Shown here: in pieces, positions 1-7,800 of the stretch
How the letters are laid out: every line of letters starts with the position of its first letter
Numbering within the stretch: the first letter of the stretch is position 1
DNA from: Geobacteraceae bacterium
GTDB taxonomy: Bacteria > Desulfobacterota > Desulfuromonadia > Geobacterales > Geobacteraceae
Direction of reading: 5' to 3'
Length of the DNA stretch: 8,450 nucleotides
Assembly: GCA_012797715.1 (NCBI GenBank)
Contig: JAAZOO010000393.1
Location: 1-8,450 of the forward strand
Translations under genes and position numbers: made by a program
Notes under the pieces: generated by a model
Databases searched by the model: none
Told to the model about the DNA's origin: nothing
Seen by the model: only the letters and a program-made list of their open reading frames with translations

Positions 1-1770
1 ATGGGCCCCTACATGCGGCCCATCCCGGTGGGGGCGAGCATGGCCATGCTCTTTTCCCTGCTCATCGCCTTCATCGTCACCCCCTATTTCGCCTACCGCC
101 TGATGAAGGGAGAGTCCCATTCCGGCAGCGAGAACCCTGCCCAAGAGTCCCGCCTCACCCGTTTCTACCGGGCCGTCATGGGGAGGCTCCTCCATGACCG
201 GAAGGTCCGGAACGGTTTCCTTGCCGGGGTCGTGCTGCTCCTCCTGGTCGCGGTGAGCCTGCTGTTTCTCAAGGTCGTTACGGTGAAGATGCTTCCCTTC
301 GACAACAAGAGCGAGCTGCAGGTGATCGTGGATGCGCCCACCGGAACGGCCCTGGAGGAGACGGCGCGGCTGGTCTCCGAGATGGGTGACGCCCTGCGCC
401 GGGTTCCCGAGGTCACCGATTTCCAGACCTACGTCGGCATGAGCGCCCCCTTCAATTTCAACGGGCTGGTGCGCCACTACTACCTGCGGCGCGGGGCCAA
501 CTTGGCCGATATCCAGGTCAACCTGGTGGGCAAGTCCGAGCGCTCCGGCCAGTCCCACGACATTGCCAAGCGGATTCGCCCGCTGCTGAAGGAAATCGCC
601 GATCGCTACGGCGCCCGCGTCAAGGTGGCGGAGATACCGCCCGGTCCGCCGGTCCTCTCCACGCTGGTGGCCGAGATCTACGGACCCGACCAGGAGACCA
701 GGATACGGATCGCCCGTCAGATCAAGGATATCTTCTCGAAGACCCCCGGGGTGGTGGACGTGGACTGGTACCTGGAAGACGACCAGACCGTCTACACCTT
801 TGCCGTGGACCGGGAAAAGGCGGCCCTGTCCGGCGTCTCCACCGAGGATGTGGCGCAGACCCTTCGGGTCGCCCTGGGCGGCATGGATGCGGGGATTGTG
901 CACCTGCCCCGGGAAAAGGAGCCGGTGCCGGTCACCGTGCGGCTCCCGGCGGAGCGGAGAAGCTCGCTGGAGGCGCTCTCTTCCGTCTCCGTTCCGTCTC
1001 CGGCGGGGAACATCCCCCTGTCGCAGCTGGTGCGGGTAACCCGCGGCCTTGAGAACAAGAGCATATACCGGAAGAACCTGAAGAATGCGGTGTACGTGAC
1101 GGGCGACGTGGCCGGAGACATAGAGGCCCCGGTCTACGCCATTCTGAAAATGGGCAAGGAGATAGACAGGATCACGCTTCCCGACGGCTACCGCATCGGG
1201 CAGCTGGCGGCCCGGCAGCCGTGGAGCGAGGAGCGGCCGGCCGTCAAGTGGGACGGCGAGTGGCATATCACCTACGAGGTGTTCCGCGACCTGGGAATTG
1301 CCTTCGGCGCGGTCATGGTCCTCATCTACGTGCTGGTGGTGGCCTGGTTCCGCAGCTTCACCACGCCGCTGGTGATCATGGCGCCCATTCCGCTGACCCT
1401 CATCGGCATCCTGCCGGGCCACGCCCTGTTCGGGGCCTTCTTCACCGCCACCAGCATGATAGGCTTCATCGCCCTGGCCGGGATCATCGTGCGCAATTCC
1501 ATCATCCTCATCGATTTCGCCGAGCTGAAGCGGCGCGAGGGGCTCCCCCTGGATCAGGCCATCATCGAGGCGGGCGCGGTGCGCTTCCGGCCCATGCTGC
1601 TGACCGGAGCAGCCGTGGTGGTGGGGAGCTTCGTCATCGTCTTCGACCCCATCTTCCAGGGGCTCGCCATTGCCCTCATGTGCGGCGAAATCGCCTCCAC
1701 CACCCTGTCGCGGGTGACCATACCGGTGCTCTACTACCTGGTGGAGGCGCGCAAGGAGAAACGGACATGA
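1..1770 (+). CDS. RND-family efflux permease, inner-membrane subunit (C-terminal part, 5' end outside window)
   Basis: Proton-driven inner-membrane pump subunit of a tripartite RND system; only the last 589 residues are visible. The frame is open from base 1, and the first Met is probably internal because the family is usually about 1030-1080 residues and this starts near TM5/TM6. Visible order: TM segment ~9-33, TM7 ~71-93, a long periplasmic porter/docking region ~95-425, TM8 ~431-449, TM9 ~454-478, TM10 ~482-505, TM11 ~530-547, TM12 ~555-580. TM10 carries VRNSIILIDFAE and is followed by the RFRPMLLTG segment (from ~528), both typical of RND pumps. By motif alignment Arg498 falls where AcrB has the proton-relay Lys940. 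A polar, Trp-containing stretch (~404-425) lies just before TM8. The TM4 residues that would help separate HAE from heavy-metal pumps are outside the window, so the substrate is not assigned. The stop overlaps the next gene's start (ATGA). Confidence 0.93.
   Translation: MGPYMRPIPVGASMAMLFSLLIAFIVTPYFAYRLMKGESHSGSENPAQESRLTRFYRAVMGRLLHDRKVRNGFLAGVVLLLLVAVSLLFLKVVTVKMLPFDNKSELQVIVDAPTGTALEETARLVSEMGDALRRVPEVTDFQTYVGMSAPFNFNGLVRHYYLRRGANLADIQVNLVGKSERSGQSHDIAKRIRPLLKEIADRYGARVKVAEIPPGPPVLSTLVAEIYGPDQETRIRIARQIKDIFSKTPGVVDVDWYLEDDQTVYTFAVDREKAALSGVSTEDVAQTLRVALGGMDAGIVHLPREKEPVPVTVRLPAERRSSLEALSSVSVPSPAGNIPLSQLVRVTRGLENKSIYRKNLKNAVYVTGDVAGDIEAPVYAILKMGKEIDRITLPDGYRIGQLAARQPWSEERPAVKWDGEWHITYEVFRDLGIAFGAVMVLIYVLVVAWFRSFTTPLVIMAPIPLTLIGILPGHALFGAFFTATSMIGFIALAGIIVRNSIILIDFAELKRREGLPLDQAIIEAGAVRFRPMLLTGAAVVVGSFVIVFDPIFQGLAIALMCGEIASTTLSRVTIPVLYYLVEARKEKRT
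1753..1758 (+). promoter_or_regulatory. Ribosome binding site of the MBL-fold gene
   Basis: AAGGAG lies inside the last codons of the RND gene, 8 nt before the ATG at 1767. It supports that ATG as the start, although the frame stays open upstream to 1221. It implies translation coupled to the RND gene. Confidence 0.7.
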
Positions 1771-2603
1771 ACAACGGCTATCGCATCACCATCCTCTGTG
1801 AAAACACCGTGGGACCGGTTTCCGGGACCCTGGGGGAGCACGGCTTCGCCGCCCTGGTGGAGGGGAGGGGGGAGAGTCTGCTGTTCGACACCGGCACGGG
1901 GGAAACCCTGCTGCGGAATGCGCTGCGCATGAACAAGGATCTGCACCGGGTGGGGAGGGTGGTCCTGTCCCACGGACATCACGATCATAGCGGCGGCCTC
2001 CTTCCCCTGGTGAGGAACTGCGGGGCAAAGGAGGTGCTTGCCCATCCGGCGCTCTTCTCCCGGCGCTACCGGGTGAAGGATACCGGCGAGAGCGTTCCCA
2101 TCGGAATCCCCTGTGACGAACCATACCTGCGGGGGATGGGCGCCCGGTTCGACCTGGACGACCGGTTCCGGGAGATTGCGCCCGCTCTCTTTCTCACCGG
2201 CCGGGTGCCGCGCAGGACCCCGTTCGAAGAGGGGGATCGGGGCATGTTCCGCGACCCTGAGGGCATATCGCCCGACCCGTTGGAGGATGACCAGTCCCTG
2301 GTGATACGGAGCCCGAAGGGGCTGGTTCTGCTCCTCGGCTGTTGCCATGCCGGGGTGGTGAACACCATCGACCATGCCCGGGAGAAGACCGGCGAGGAAC
2401 GGGTCTACGCCCTGATCGGCGGCACCCACCTTGGCTTTTGCTCTCCCGAACAGGTGGAGGCCACCGTCGAGGCGTTGCGGGCCTTCGGTATCCGCAGGAT
2501 CGCCGCCGGCCACTGCACCGGCTTTTGCGCCTCGGCGCGGCTGCTTCGGGAGTTCCCGGCCGCGTTCCAGCCCGCCAATGTGGGGTATACCCTGGAGACA
2601 TGA
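1767..2603 (+). CDS. MBL-fold metal-dependent hydrolase, MJ0301/COG1237 type
   Basis: A 278-residue cytoplasmic protein (no signal peptide or membrane segment) of the metallo-beta-lactamase superfamily. The metal-binding motif HxHxDH is SHGHHDHSGG, with H69, H71, D73 and H74. Further candidate ligands or active-site residues are H194 in GCCHAGVVNT, H221 in GGTHLGF and H249 in AAGHCTGF. The combination of the HGHxDHSGG, CCHAG and HCTG blocks is what I associate with the COG1237 family, whose member MJ0301 is described as a dihydropterin ribofuranosyl-aminobenzene phosphate synthase; many bacterial members are uncharacterised. I therefore do not assign a substrate. The ATG overlaps the stop of the RND gene (ATGA) and has a good Shine-Dalgarno, so the two are probably one operon. 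The upstream extension of the same frame to 1221 is antisense-like composition within the RND gene and is not protein-coding. A true beta-lactamase role is unlikely given the family motifs and lack of an export signal. Confidence 0.93.
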   Translation: MNNGYRITILCENTVGPVSGTLGEHGFAALVEGRGESLLFDTGTGETLLRNALRMNKDLHRVGRVVLSHGHHDHSGGLLPLVRNCGAKEVLAHPALFSRRYRVKDTGESVPIGIPCDEPYLRGMGARFDLDDRFREIAPALFLTGRVPRRTPFEEGDRGMFRDPEGISPDPLEDDQSLVIRSPKGLVLLLGCCHAGVVNTIDHAREKTGEERVYALIGGTHLGFCSPEQVEATVEALRAFGIRRIAAGHCTGFCASARLLREFPAAFQPANVGYTLET

Positions 2604-2629
2604 AAAAAGGGCGGCCGTTTCTGCCGCCC
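2603..2629 (-). terminator. Intrinsic terminator, leftward
   Basis: A perfect 7-bp GC stem, GGGCGGC (2609-2615) with GCCGCCC (2623-2629) and a 7-nt loop. Read on the - strand it is followed directly by six T (complement of A 2603-2608), the classical intrinsic terminator form. On the + strand no T tract follows, so it is a poor terminator for the MBL gene it directly follows, although the stem could still protect that mRNA's 3' end. It probably stops read-through from elbB, whose stop is ~340 bp away. Confidence 0.65.
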
Positions 2630-2640
2630 CATGAGGGAGA

Positions 2641-2689
2641 AAAAGAAAGGATGCGCTGAGGGGGCGCGGATGACGGGACCCTTTCTTTT
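2641..2689. repeat. Inverted repeat with A-rich and T-rich arms
   Basis: AAAAGAAAGG (2641-2650) is perfectly complementary to CCTTTCTTTT (2680-2689), separated by 29 bp. Inside, bases 2652-2656 can pair with 2664-2668 (GCGC core plus a U-G wobble). As + strand RNA the 3' arm gives a U-rich end, so this may be the weak terminator of the RND-MBL transcript, but the GC core is short and the assignment is tentative. Confidence 0.4.
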
Positions 2690-2788
2690 CCTATGGATGC
2701 AGAGCATTCATAGAGCGTGCCGGATCAGTGGCGGACGCCCCCTGTGAGGGCCGGGAAACGGCAGCCTGTCTGCTGAATAACCGAAAAC

Positions 2789-2837
2789 AGAGGGCCGCCG
2801 GGCACTCTTCCGGGGAAGGAGCGGCCGGCGGCCCTCT
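2789..2837 (-). terminator. Strong hairpin, probable elbB terminator
   Basis: AGAGGGCCGCCGG (2789-2801) is perfectly complementary to CCGGCGGCCCTCT (2825-2837), a 13-bp GC-rich stem, and the 23-nt loop has its own partial CTTCC/GGAAG pairing. On the - strand the stem is followed by GTTTTCGGTTATT, a moderately T-rich tail, so it fits an intrinsic terminator 131 bp past the elbB stop. On the + strand no T tract follows. Confidence 0.6.
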
Positions 2838-2924
2838 GCGTACTGGTGAGTGACTCCCAGGGGCACCGTCGTGGCGCGGTTGTTTTCCGGAATTTCCGGG
2901 CCGTCTGCCTAAAGAATCGGCACG

Positions 2925-2946
2925 CCCTGCCTTGTGGCGGGCAGGG
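2925..2946. repeat. Small inverted repeat downstream of elbB
   Basis: CCCTGCC (2925-2931) pairs perfectly with GGCAGGG (2940-2946) over an 8-nt loop. It lies 22 bp past the elbB stop. There is no T tract on either strand, so it is more likely an mRNA 3' structure than a terminator. Confidence 0.4.
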
Positions 2947-2967
2947 GCGCAGGGTTCCCGCGAAAAT

Positions 2968-3624
2968 TCAGATCAGGTCCAAAACGGCCTTCACCGTCTT
3001 CTCGATACCCTCGGCCGTTTCGGAGATGCGCGTCGCCAGCATGTAGGCGGGAGTGGTCACTATCTTGTGTTTCCTGTCCACCACGAACCCGGTGACCGGA
3101 CACTCTACGTGGAGGCTCCCGGTCTTGTTGATTTCGGCCGCTGTTCCGGCGTCGGTGCCGATGGTGACCTCGGGCCCATACTCCTTGCCGAGAATGGCCG
3201 CTATCAGTGCAGGGGCGATGCAGATGGCGCCGATGGGCTTGTTCGCAGCCGCCATCTCGCGCACGAGACGCGCCACGTCGGGCTGGACGGACGCGTCGGC
3301 CCCTTTGGCGGCAAAGTCGCACAGGTTCTTTGCAGCGCCGAAGCCGCCCGGGAAGATGAGCGCATCCAGGTCCGCCGCCTTCACCTCCCTCATGTCCCTG
3401 ATGTTCCCCCGGGCGATGCGGGCCGATTCAACCAGCACGTTCCGCTTTGCCCCGGTTTCCTTCATGGTCAGGTGATTGACCTCCGGGAACTCCATGTCCG
3501 GAGCCATGCACACCGCTTCCGCGCCGTTTTGGTCGATGGCGAGCAGGGTCAGCACCGCCTCGTGTATCTCGCTCCCGTCGCGCACGCCGCACCCGGAAAG
3601 AACCACGCCGATTTTCTTCTTCAT
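2968..3624 (-). CDS. elbB: ElbB, DJ-1/PfpI-family glyoxalase-like protein
   Basis: A 218-residue cytoplasmic protein that matches the E. coli ElbB pattern along its length. In order: KKKIGVVLSGCGVRDGSEIH at the N-terminus, a conserved Glu at ~22, FPGGFGAAKNL at ~91-101, the nucleophile-elbow segment ICIAPAL with Cys135, GTDAGTA near 173, and HKIVTTPAYMLA near the C-terminus. In the DJ-1 superfamily the Glu and the elbow Cys are the catalytic pair; E. coli ElbB is described as a glyoxalase-like enzyme and was first noted for enhancing lycopene production, so the physiological substrate remains open. I chose the ATG at 3624 because it follows a near-perfect Shine-Dalgarno and matches the family N-terminus; a longer frame to 3759 would run through the promoter. 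It is transcribed divergently from mtnA and is probably monocistronic, with terminator-like hairpins downstream. Confidence 0.95.
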   Translation of the reverse strand: MKKKIGVVLSGCGVRDGSEIHEAVLTLLAIDQNGAEAVCMAPDMEFPEVNHLTMKETGAKRNVLVESARIARGNIRDMREVKAADLDALIFPGGFGAAKNLCDFAAKGADASVQPDVARLVREMAAANKPIGAICIAPALIAAILGKEYGPEVTIGTDAGTAAEINKTGSLHVECPVTGFVVDRKHKIVTTPAYMLATRISETAEGIEKTVKAVLDLI

Positions 3625-3628
3625 GGGG

Positions 3629-3636
3629 ACCTCCTT
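3629..3636 (-). promoter_or_regulatory. Ribosome binding site of elbB
   Basis: AAGGAGGT on the - strand, 4 nt before the ATG at 3624. It is close to ideal and decides the start against upstream in-frame ATGs. Confidence 0.85.
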
Positions 3637-3665
3637 GGATTTGTACGTTCGTTTCCGACGGGGTA

Positions 3666-3694
3666 ATTCTAGGCGGAAACCGGCAGCTCCGCAA
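3666..3694 (-). promoter_or_regulatory. Sigma-70-type promoter of elbB
   Basis: On the - strand, TTGCGG (-35, 3689-3694), a 17-bp spacer and TAGAAT (-10, 3666-3671). Transcription would begin near 3659, giving a leader of about 35 nt that just holds the Shine-Dalgarno. No other element upstream of elbB fits as well. Confidence 0.7.
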
Positions 3695-3718
3695 GTGGAT
3701 TGCTGTGCCGGCAGCCGT

Positions 3719-3738
3719 CCCGCAAATTGAAATGCGGG
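3719..3738. promoter_or_regulatory. Inverted repeat over the mtnA -35 box, possible operator
   Basis: CCCGCA (3719-3724) and TGCGGG (3733-3738) flank an 8-bp AT-rich centre. The centre contains the -35 hexamer of the mtnA promoter, so a protein bound here would block RNA polymerase. The site is seen directly; the operator role is inferred, and no regulator gene lies in the window. Confidence 0.35.
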
Positions 3739-3755
3739 CATCCTTATGGTACGAT
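3727..3755 (+). promoter_or_regulatory. Sigma-70-type promoter of mtnA-glnE
   Basis: TTGAAA (-35, 3727-3732), a 17-bp spacer and TACGAT (-10, 3750-3755), with a TGG just before the -10 that makes an extended -10 (TGn). Transcription would begin near 3762, leaving a leader of about 50 nt before the GTG at 3814. I see no SAM riboswitch or other large RNA fold in that short leader. Confidence 0.7.
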
Positions 3756-3803
3756 ACAAGCGTCTTTTGCATCACCGTGTTACGAAAAATCCACCAGGGC
3801 TGC

Positions 3804-3807
3804 GGAG
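3804..3807 (+). promoter_or_regulatory. Ribosome binding site of mtnA
   Basis: GGAG, 6 nt before the GTG at 3814. It supports the GTG start; the only in-frame ATG upstream (3700) lies before the promoter. Confidence 0.65.
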
Positions 3808-3813
3808 CAGACA

Positions 3814-4854
3814 GTGTCCTTCCGAACCATTGAATGGCGCGACAACAAGGTTGTGATGATTGACCAGACCCGACTTCCGGGCGAAGAGGTCTACATCGAA
3901 TACAGGGATTTCAAGAGCGTGGCAGAGGCGATCCGCGGCATGGTGATCCGCGGGGCGCCCGCCATCGGGGTCGCGGCCGCCATGGGCATCGCCCTGGGAG
4001 CCCGGGAGATCATCGCCGACACCCATGAGTCCTTTTTCCGGCAGTTGTCCAATATCTGCGACATAATGGCCGGCACCCGCCCCACGGCGGTCAATCTCTT
4101 CTGGGCCATCCAGCGCATGAAGCGGGTGGCCGAGGCCAACCGCCACCGGGATCTGAATACCATCCGGGAAATCCTGCGCTGCGAGGCCATTGCCATCGAG
4201 GAAGAGGACTTGCGGATCTGCCGTGCCATCGGCGCCAACGGGGCGGCCCTGATCCGGGAGGGGAGCACGATCCTGACCCACTGCAACGCAGGGGGCCTTG
4301 CCACGGCCGGCTACGGAACCGCCCTGGGGGTGATCCGGGCCGCGCAGGAGCAGGGAAAGAATATCAAGGTGTTTGCCGACGAGACCCGTCCCTGGCTCCA
4401 GGGAGCCCGTCTCACCGCCTGGGAGCTGATGAAGGACGGCATCCCCGTAACCCTGATTTCCGATTCCATGGCCGGCTATTTCATGCGCAGGGGGGAGATC
4501 GATTGCTGCGTGGTGGGCGCCGACCGCATCGCAGCCAATGGCGACACCGCCAACAAGATCGGCACCTATACGGTGGCGGTGCTGGCCCGGGAGAACAAGA
4601 TACCCTTCTATGTGGCCGCGCCCCTTTCCACCTTCGACCTTACCCTCGACAGCGGGGACCGGATACCCATCGAGGAACGCCACTCCCGGGAGGTCACCCA
4701 TCTTTCCGGGCTTCCCATCGCACCGGAGGGGGTGAAGGTCCGCAATCACGCCTTCGACGTGACGCCTGCGCGCTATATCACCGCCATCGTTACCGAGAAG
4801 GGAGTTCTGACGGGTGATTACCGCCGTCGCATCAGCGACATGGTGGGGAAATGA
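3814..4854 (+). CDS. mtnA: S-methyl-5-thioribose-1-phosphate isomerase
   Basis: A 346-residue cytoplasmic enzyme of the eIF2B-alpha/MtnA family. It converts S-methyl-5-thioribose-1-phosphate to S-methyl-5-thioribulose-1-phosphate in the methionine salvage pathway, which recycles methylthioadenosine from polyamine and other SAM-dependent reactions. Seen: the N-terminal SFRTIEWRDNKVVMIDQTRL block, MVIRGAPAIGVAAAMG (~42-57), THCNAGGLATAGYGTA with catalytic Cys157, and VVGADRIAANGDTANKIGTY with catalytic Asp237. The 80-residue spacing equals that of Cys160/Asp240 in the characterised Bacillus enzyme. Length is normal. The start is GTG, chosen by homology, Shine-Dalgarno and promoter position. No other mtn gene is in the window, so the rest of the salvage or shunt pathway must be elsewhere. 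Its stop overlaps the glnE start (ATGA). Confidence 0.96.
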   Translation: MSFRTIEWRDNKVVMIDQTRLPGEEVYIEYRDFKSVAEAIRGMVIRGAPAIGVAAAMGIALGAREIIADTHESFFRQLSNICDIMAGTRPTAVNLFWAIQRMKRVAEANRHRDLNTIREILRCEAIAIEEEDLRICRAIGANGAALIREGSTILTHCNAGGLATAGYGTALGVIRAAQEQGKNIKVFADETRPWLQGARLTAWELMKDGIPVTLISDSMAGYFMRRGEIDCCVVGADRIAANGDTANKIGTYTVAVLARENKIPFYVAAPLSTFDLTLDSGDRIPIEERHSREVTHLSGLPIAPEGVKVRNHAFDVTPARYITAIVTEKGVLTGDYRRRISDMVGK

Positions 4855-7800
4855 CCGATTGTTCCGCCTTTGCCGCGGACGTGACGCGCTGCCTGGAAAG
4901 GGGTGAAGGGGTTGAGGCGGATCGATGCCTGGAATCCATCCTGGCATCGGGCGGATACCTGACTCCTTCCCGTTCCGTGGACAACCTGCGGCTCCTTGCC
5001 GCATTCTGCTCTCCCTCCCTCCTGGGGGAAATCGCATCGGACGCCCGCTTCGCCCCTTCCCCTGACCAGGCCCTCAACGGTCTCGAACGGGTGTCGGCCG
5101 CGGTTCCCCGCGAGGAATTCCTCGTCGTGTGCGGACACGCCGGAACCCGTTCCGACCTCCTCACCATCTGCGGTTCCTCCCCCTTTCTCGTTTCCATCCT
5201 GCGCCGCTACCCCGAGTATTTCCGCAACCTGTTCCTGGAGAACGGCATCGCCGAGGCGCGGAGCCTGCCGGAAACGCTGGGACTGCTGCGGGGAATGGTG
5301 GCCGAAGACACCGGATTCACCGCCCTCCTCCCCATCCTGCGACGCTTCAAGTACCGGGAAGTCCTGCGCATTGCGGCGCGGGACCTGAACGGACTCGCAT
5401 CCCTGGAAGAGGTCACCGAAGAGCTTTCCGACCTGGCGTCCGCTTGCCTTCAGGTCGCTTACGAGGTCTGCCGCCGCTTGCTGGTGCGCGAACACGGCAT
5501 TCCCCTCATGCGGACACCCGAGGGGGAGGAGGAGGCAGACCTGGTGGTGCTGGGGATGGGGAAGCTGGGGGGACGGGAGCTGAATTTTTCTTCCGACATC
5601 GATCTCATCTATTTCTACTCCTCCGACAACGGGGAAACGGCAGGAGTGCCTGCTCCCGACGGTTCCCTCACGGGACGGCAATCCCTCCACGCCTTTTTCA
5701 TCAAGCTGGCGGAAATGATCACCAAGGCCATTTCCCAGGTCACCGAGGACGGTTTCGTTTTCCGCACCGACCTGGGTCTGCGGCCGGAGGGGAAGAGCGG
5801 CGACCTTGCCCTGTCGCTCCGTTCCGCAGAGGTCTACTACGAGTCGTGGGGCCAGCCGTGGGAGCGGTCCGCCATGCTGAAGGCCCGTCCGGTGGCCGGG
5901 AACCCGGAGCTGGGCGAGAGTTTCCTGCGGATGATCGAGCCCTTCGTCTACCGCAAGTACCTGGACTACACCCTCATCGAAGACATGATGTCCATGAAGA
6001 AGAAGATCGACCTTTCCCTTGCCCGGGAACGGGGAGGGGAGGACAACATCAAGTTGGGCCGGGGCGGGATCCGGGAGATAGAGTTCTTCATCCAGGCCAC
6101 GCAACTGGTGTTCGCCGGAAAGAATCCGGCCCTGCGCGCGCGCAACTCCTTCCGGGCTCTCCGGATACTGCGGGACGCCGATATCATCACCCCTGACGAC
6201 TGCGAGGCACTGAGCGACGCCTACCGTTTTCTCCGCACCGTCGAGCATCGTATCCAGGTGGTGCAGGAGCGCCAGACCCACAGCCTCCCGGCCGGAGACG
6301 AAGAGATGCGCTATCTGGCCCGGCGCTGCGGCTATGTGGACGAGGACGGGCCGATGTTGTTCCGCGAGACCCTGGAATCGCACCGGGCAAAGGTCTCCTC
6401 CATGTACGGCGACCTGTTCCTTTCCCGCCAGAAGCGGAAGGAAGAAGTGGCGCCGGAGACCTATGTCATCTTCGATCCCGGTGCGGACCCGGACCTGGTC
6501 AAGGATATGCTGGCGGAGCGGCGTTTTGAGGACGTGGATACGGCATACGACAACCTGATCCATCTCCGGGACGGCACTCCCCGATCCCACCTCTCACCCC
6601 GGGGGAGGAGGCTGCGGGAGGAGATCACCCCGCTGCTGTTCCAGGAGGTGATCGCATCGCCGGACCCCGACATGGCCCTCTCCAACCTGGAAAAGTTCTT
6701 CCGGGCCGTGGGACCTCGCACCAGTTTCTACGCCCTGCTGGCGGAAAACCGGGAAATCCTGAAGCTGCTGGTCTCCCTGTTCGGCATGTCCGAGTTCCTG
6801 TCCAAGATACTGATCAACAGTCCGGAGATACTGGATACCATGGTGTCTCGCTCCTTCTCTCCGGTGAAGGAGCTTCGGGACGCGGAGGCAGAGCTCGGGT
6901 CGCTCCTGGAGCAGGCCGGTGATTTCGAGGATCGCCTCGACATCCTGCGCAGGTATCGCCACGAGGAATTCCTGCGCATCGGGATGTACGACATCTATGG
7001 AGGCCTGGATCAGACAGGGATTGCCGGTCAGCTCACCACCCTTGCGGAGGTCTGCCTCGCGGCGGCGTGCAGAATCGCGGAACAGGAGCTGTCACGGTTC
7101 GGGACCCCCCTGTGCGTTGATGAAGAGGGCGAGGAACGGCCGGCACGCTTCGCGGTCATCGCCATGGGCAAGATGGGGGGGCGGGAACTCAACTACCACT
7201 CGGACCTGGACATCATCTATGTCTACGATCACCAGGGGATGACCGGCGGAGAGCGGCGAATCACGAACCGAGAGTATTTCGCCAAGCTGGGGCAGAAAAT
7301 TATCTCCATCCTCTCCACGCCCACACGGGAGGGGTACGCATACGCCATCGACACGCGTCTCCGCCCCTCCGGGAACGCGGGGCCGCTGGTCACCTCCCTG
7401 GAATCGTTCCGGGCCTACCACCGGGACGAGGCCCACGTCTGGGAAAGACAGGCACTCACCAAGGCGCGCGTTGTCCTGGGCGGGGGACGATTGCGGGGGG
7501 AGATTGAGGAGATCATCCGCGACACCGTGTACGGCACCGGTGCGGACGAGGACGTCCGGCGGGAGATACACCGCCTTCGCATGCGCATGGAGCACGAACT
7601 GGCGCGGGAGAGCCTGGGGAGCTACAATATCAAGACCGGCCGCGGCGGCATGGTAGACGTGGAGTTCATCGTCCAGTATCTCCAGCTCCGGCACGGCAGG
7701 GACTTCCCTCAGGTCAGGAGCGTGGGCACGCTGGAGGCGCTCCAGGGCCTGCACGCCTGTTCACTCCTGCCCGACGGGGATTTCCGGGCGCTCTTCGACG

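Larger units (their letters stand above)
2604..2967. other. Convergent intergenic region, no gene
   Basis: 364 bp between the stops of the MBL gene and elbB. No reading frame here has a convincing start, ribosome site or recognisable product. It holds inverted repeats at 2609-2629, 2641-2689, 2789-2837 and 2925-2946 and a 13-bp palindrome at 2887-2899 (CCGGAA-T-TTCCGG). Smaller stems of 4 bp at 2740-2750 and 2762-2775 are within chance for this GC content. Confidence 0.7.

Noticed and set aside
1734..2513. - strand open frame opposite the MBL gene
   Set aside because: The + strand frame carries all MBL motifs; the antisense product shows no family features.
1767..2603. MBL protein as an antibiotic beta-lactamase
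   Set aside because: No signal peptide, and the CCHAG/HCTG blocks point to the COG1237 hydrolases.
2846..3046. Small + strand open frame of 66 codons overlapping the elbB 3' end
   Set aside because: No convincing ribosome site or recognisable product, and its second half is antisense to elbB.
3625..3759. Longer ElbB start at 3759
   Set aside because: It would run through the -10/-35 elements and the Shine-Dalgarno; the family N-terminus matches the ATG at 3624.
3700..3813. Longer MtnA start at ATG 3700
   Set aside because: It lies upstream of the promoter and adds 38 residues absent from the family.
3772..5037. - strand open frame of 421 codons opposite mtnA
   Set aside because: Runs over the promoter region and mtnA, whose + strand product is certain; the composition is that of an antisense shadow.
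5111..5124. GAGGAATTCCTC palindrome, with a similar string near 6962
   Set aside because: Both lie in glnE and encode Glu-Glu-Phe-Leu; codon coincidence in a duplicated protein is enough.
4818..6590. Long - strand open frame of 590 codons opposite mtnA/glnE
   Set aside because: It is a shadow of glnE in GC-rich DNA: no recognisable domain, low-complexity Gly/Pro/Arg/His-rich content and no ribosome site.
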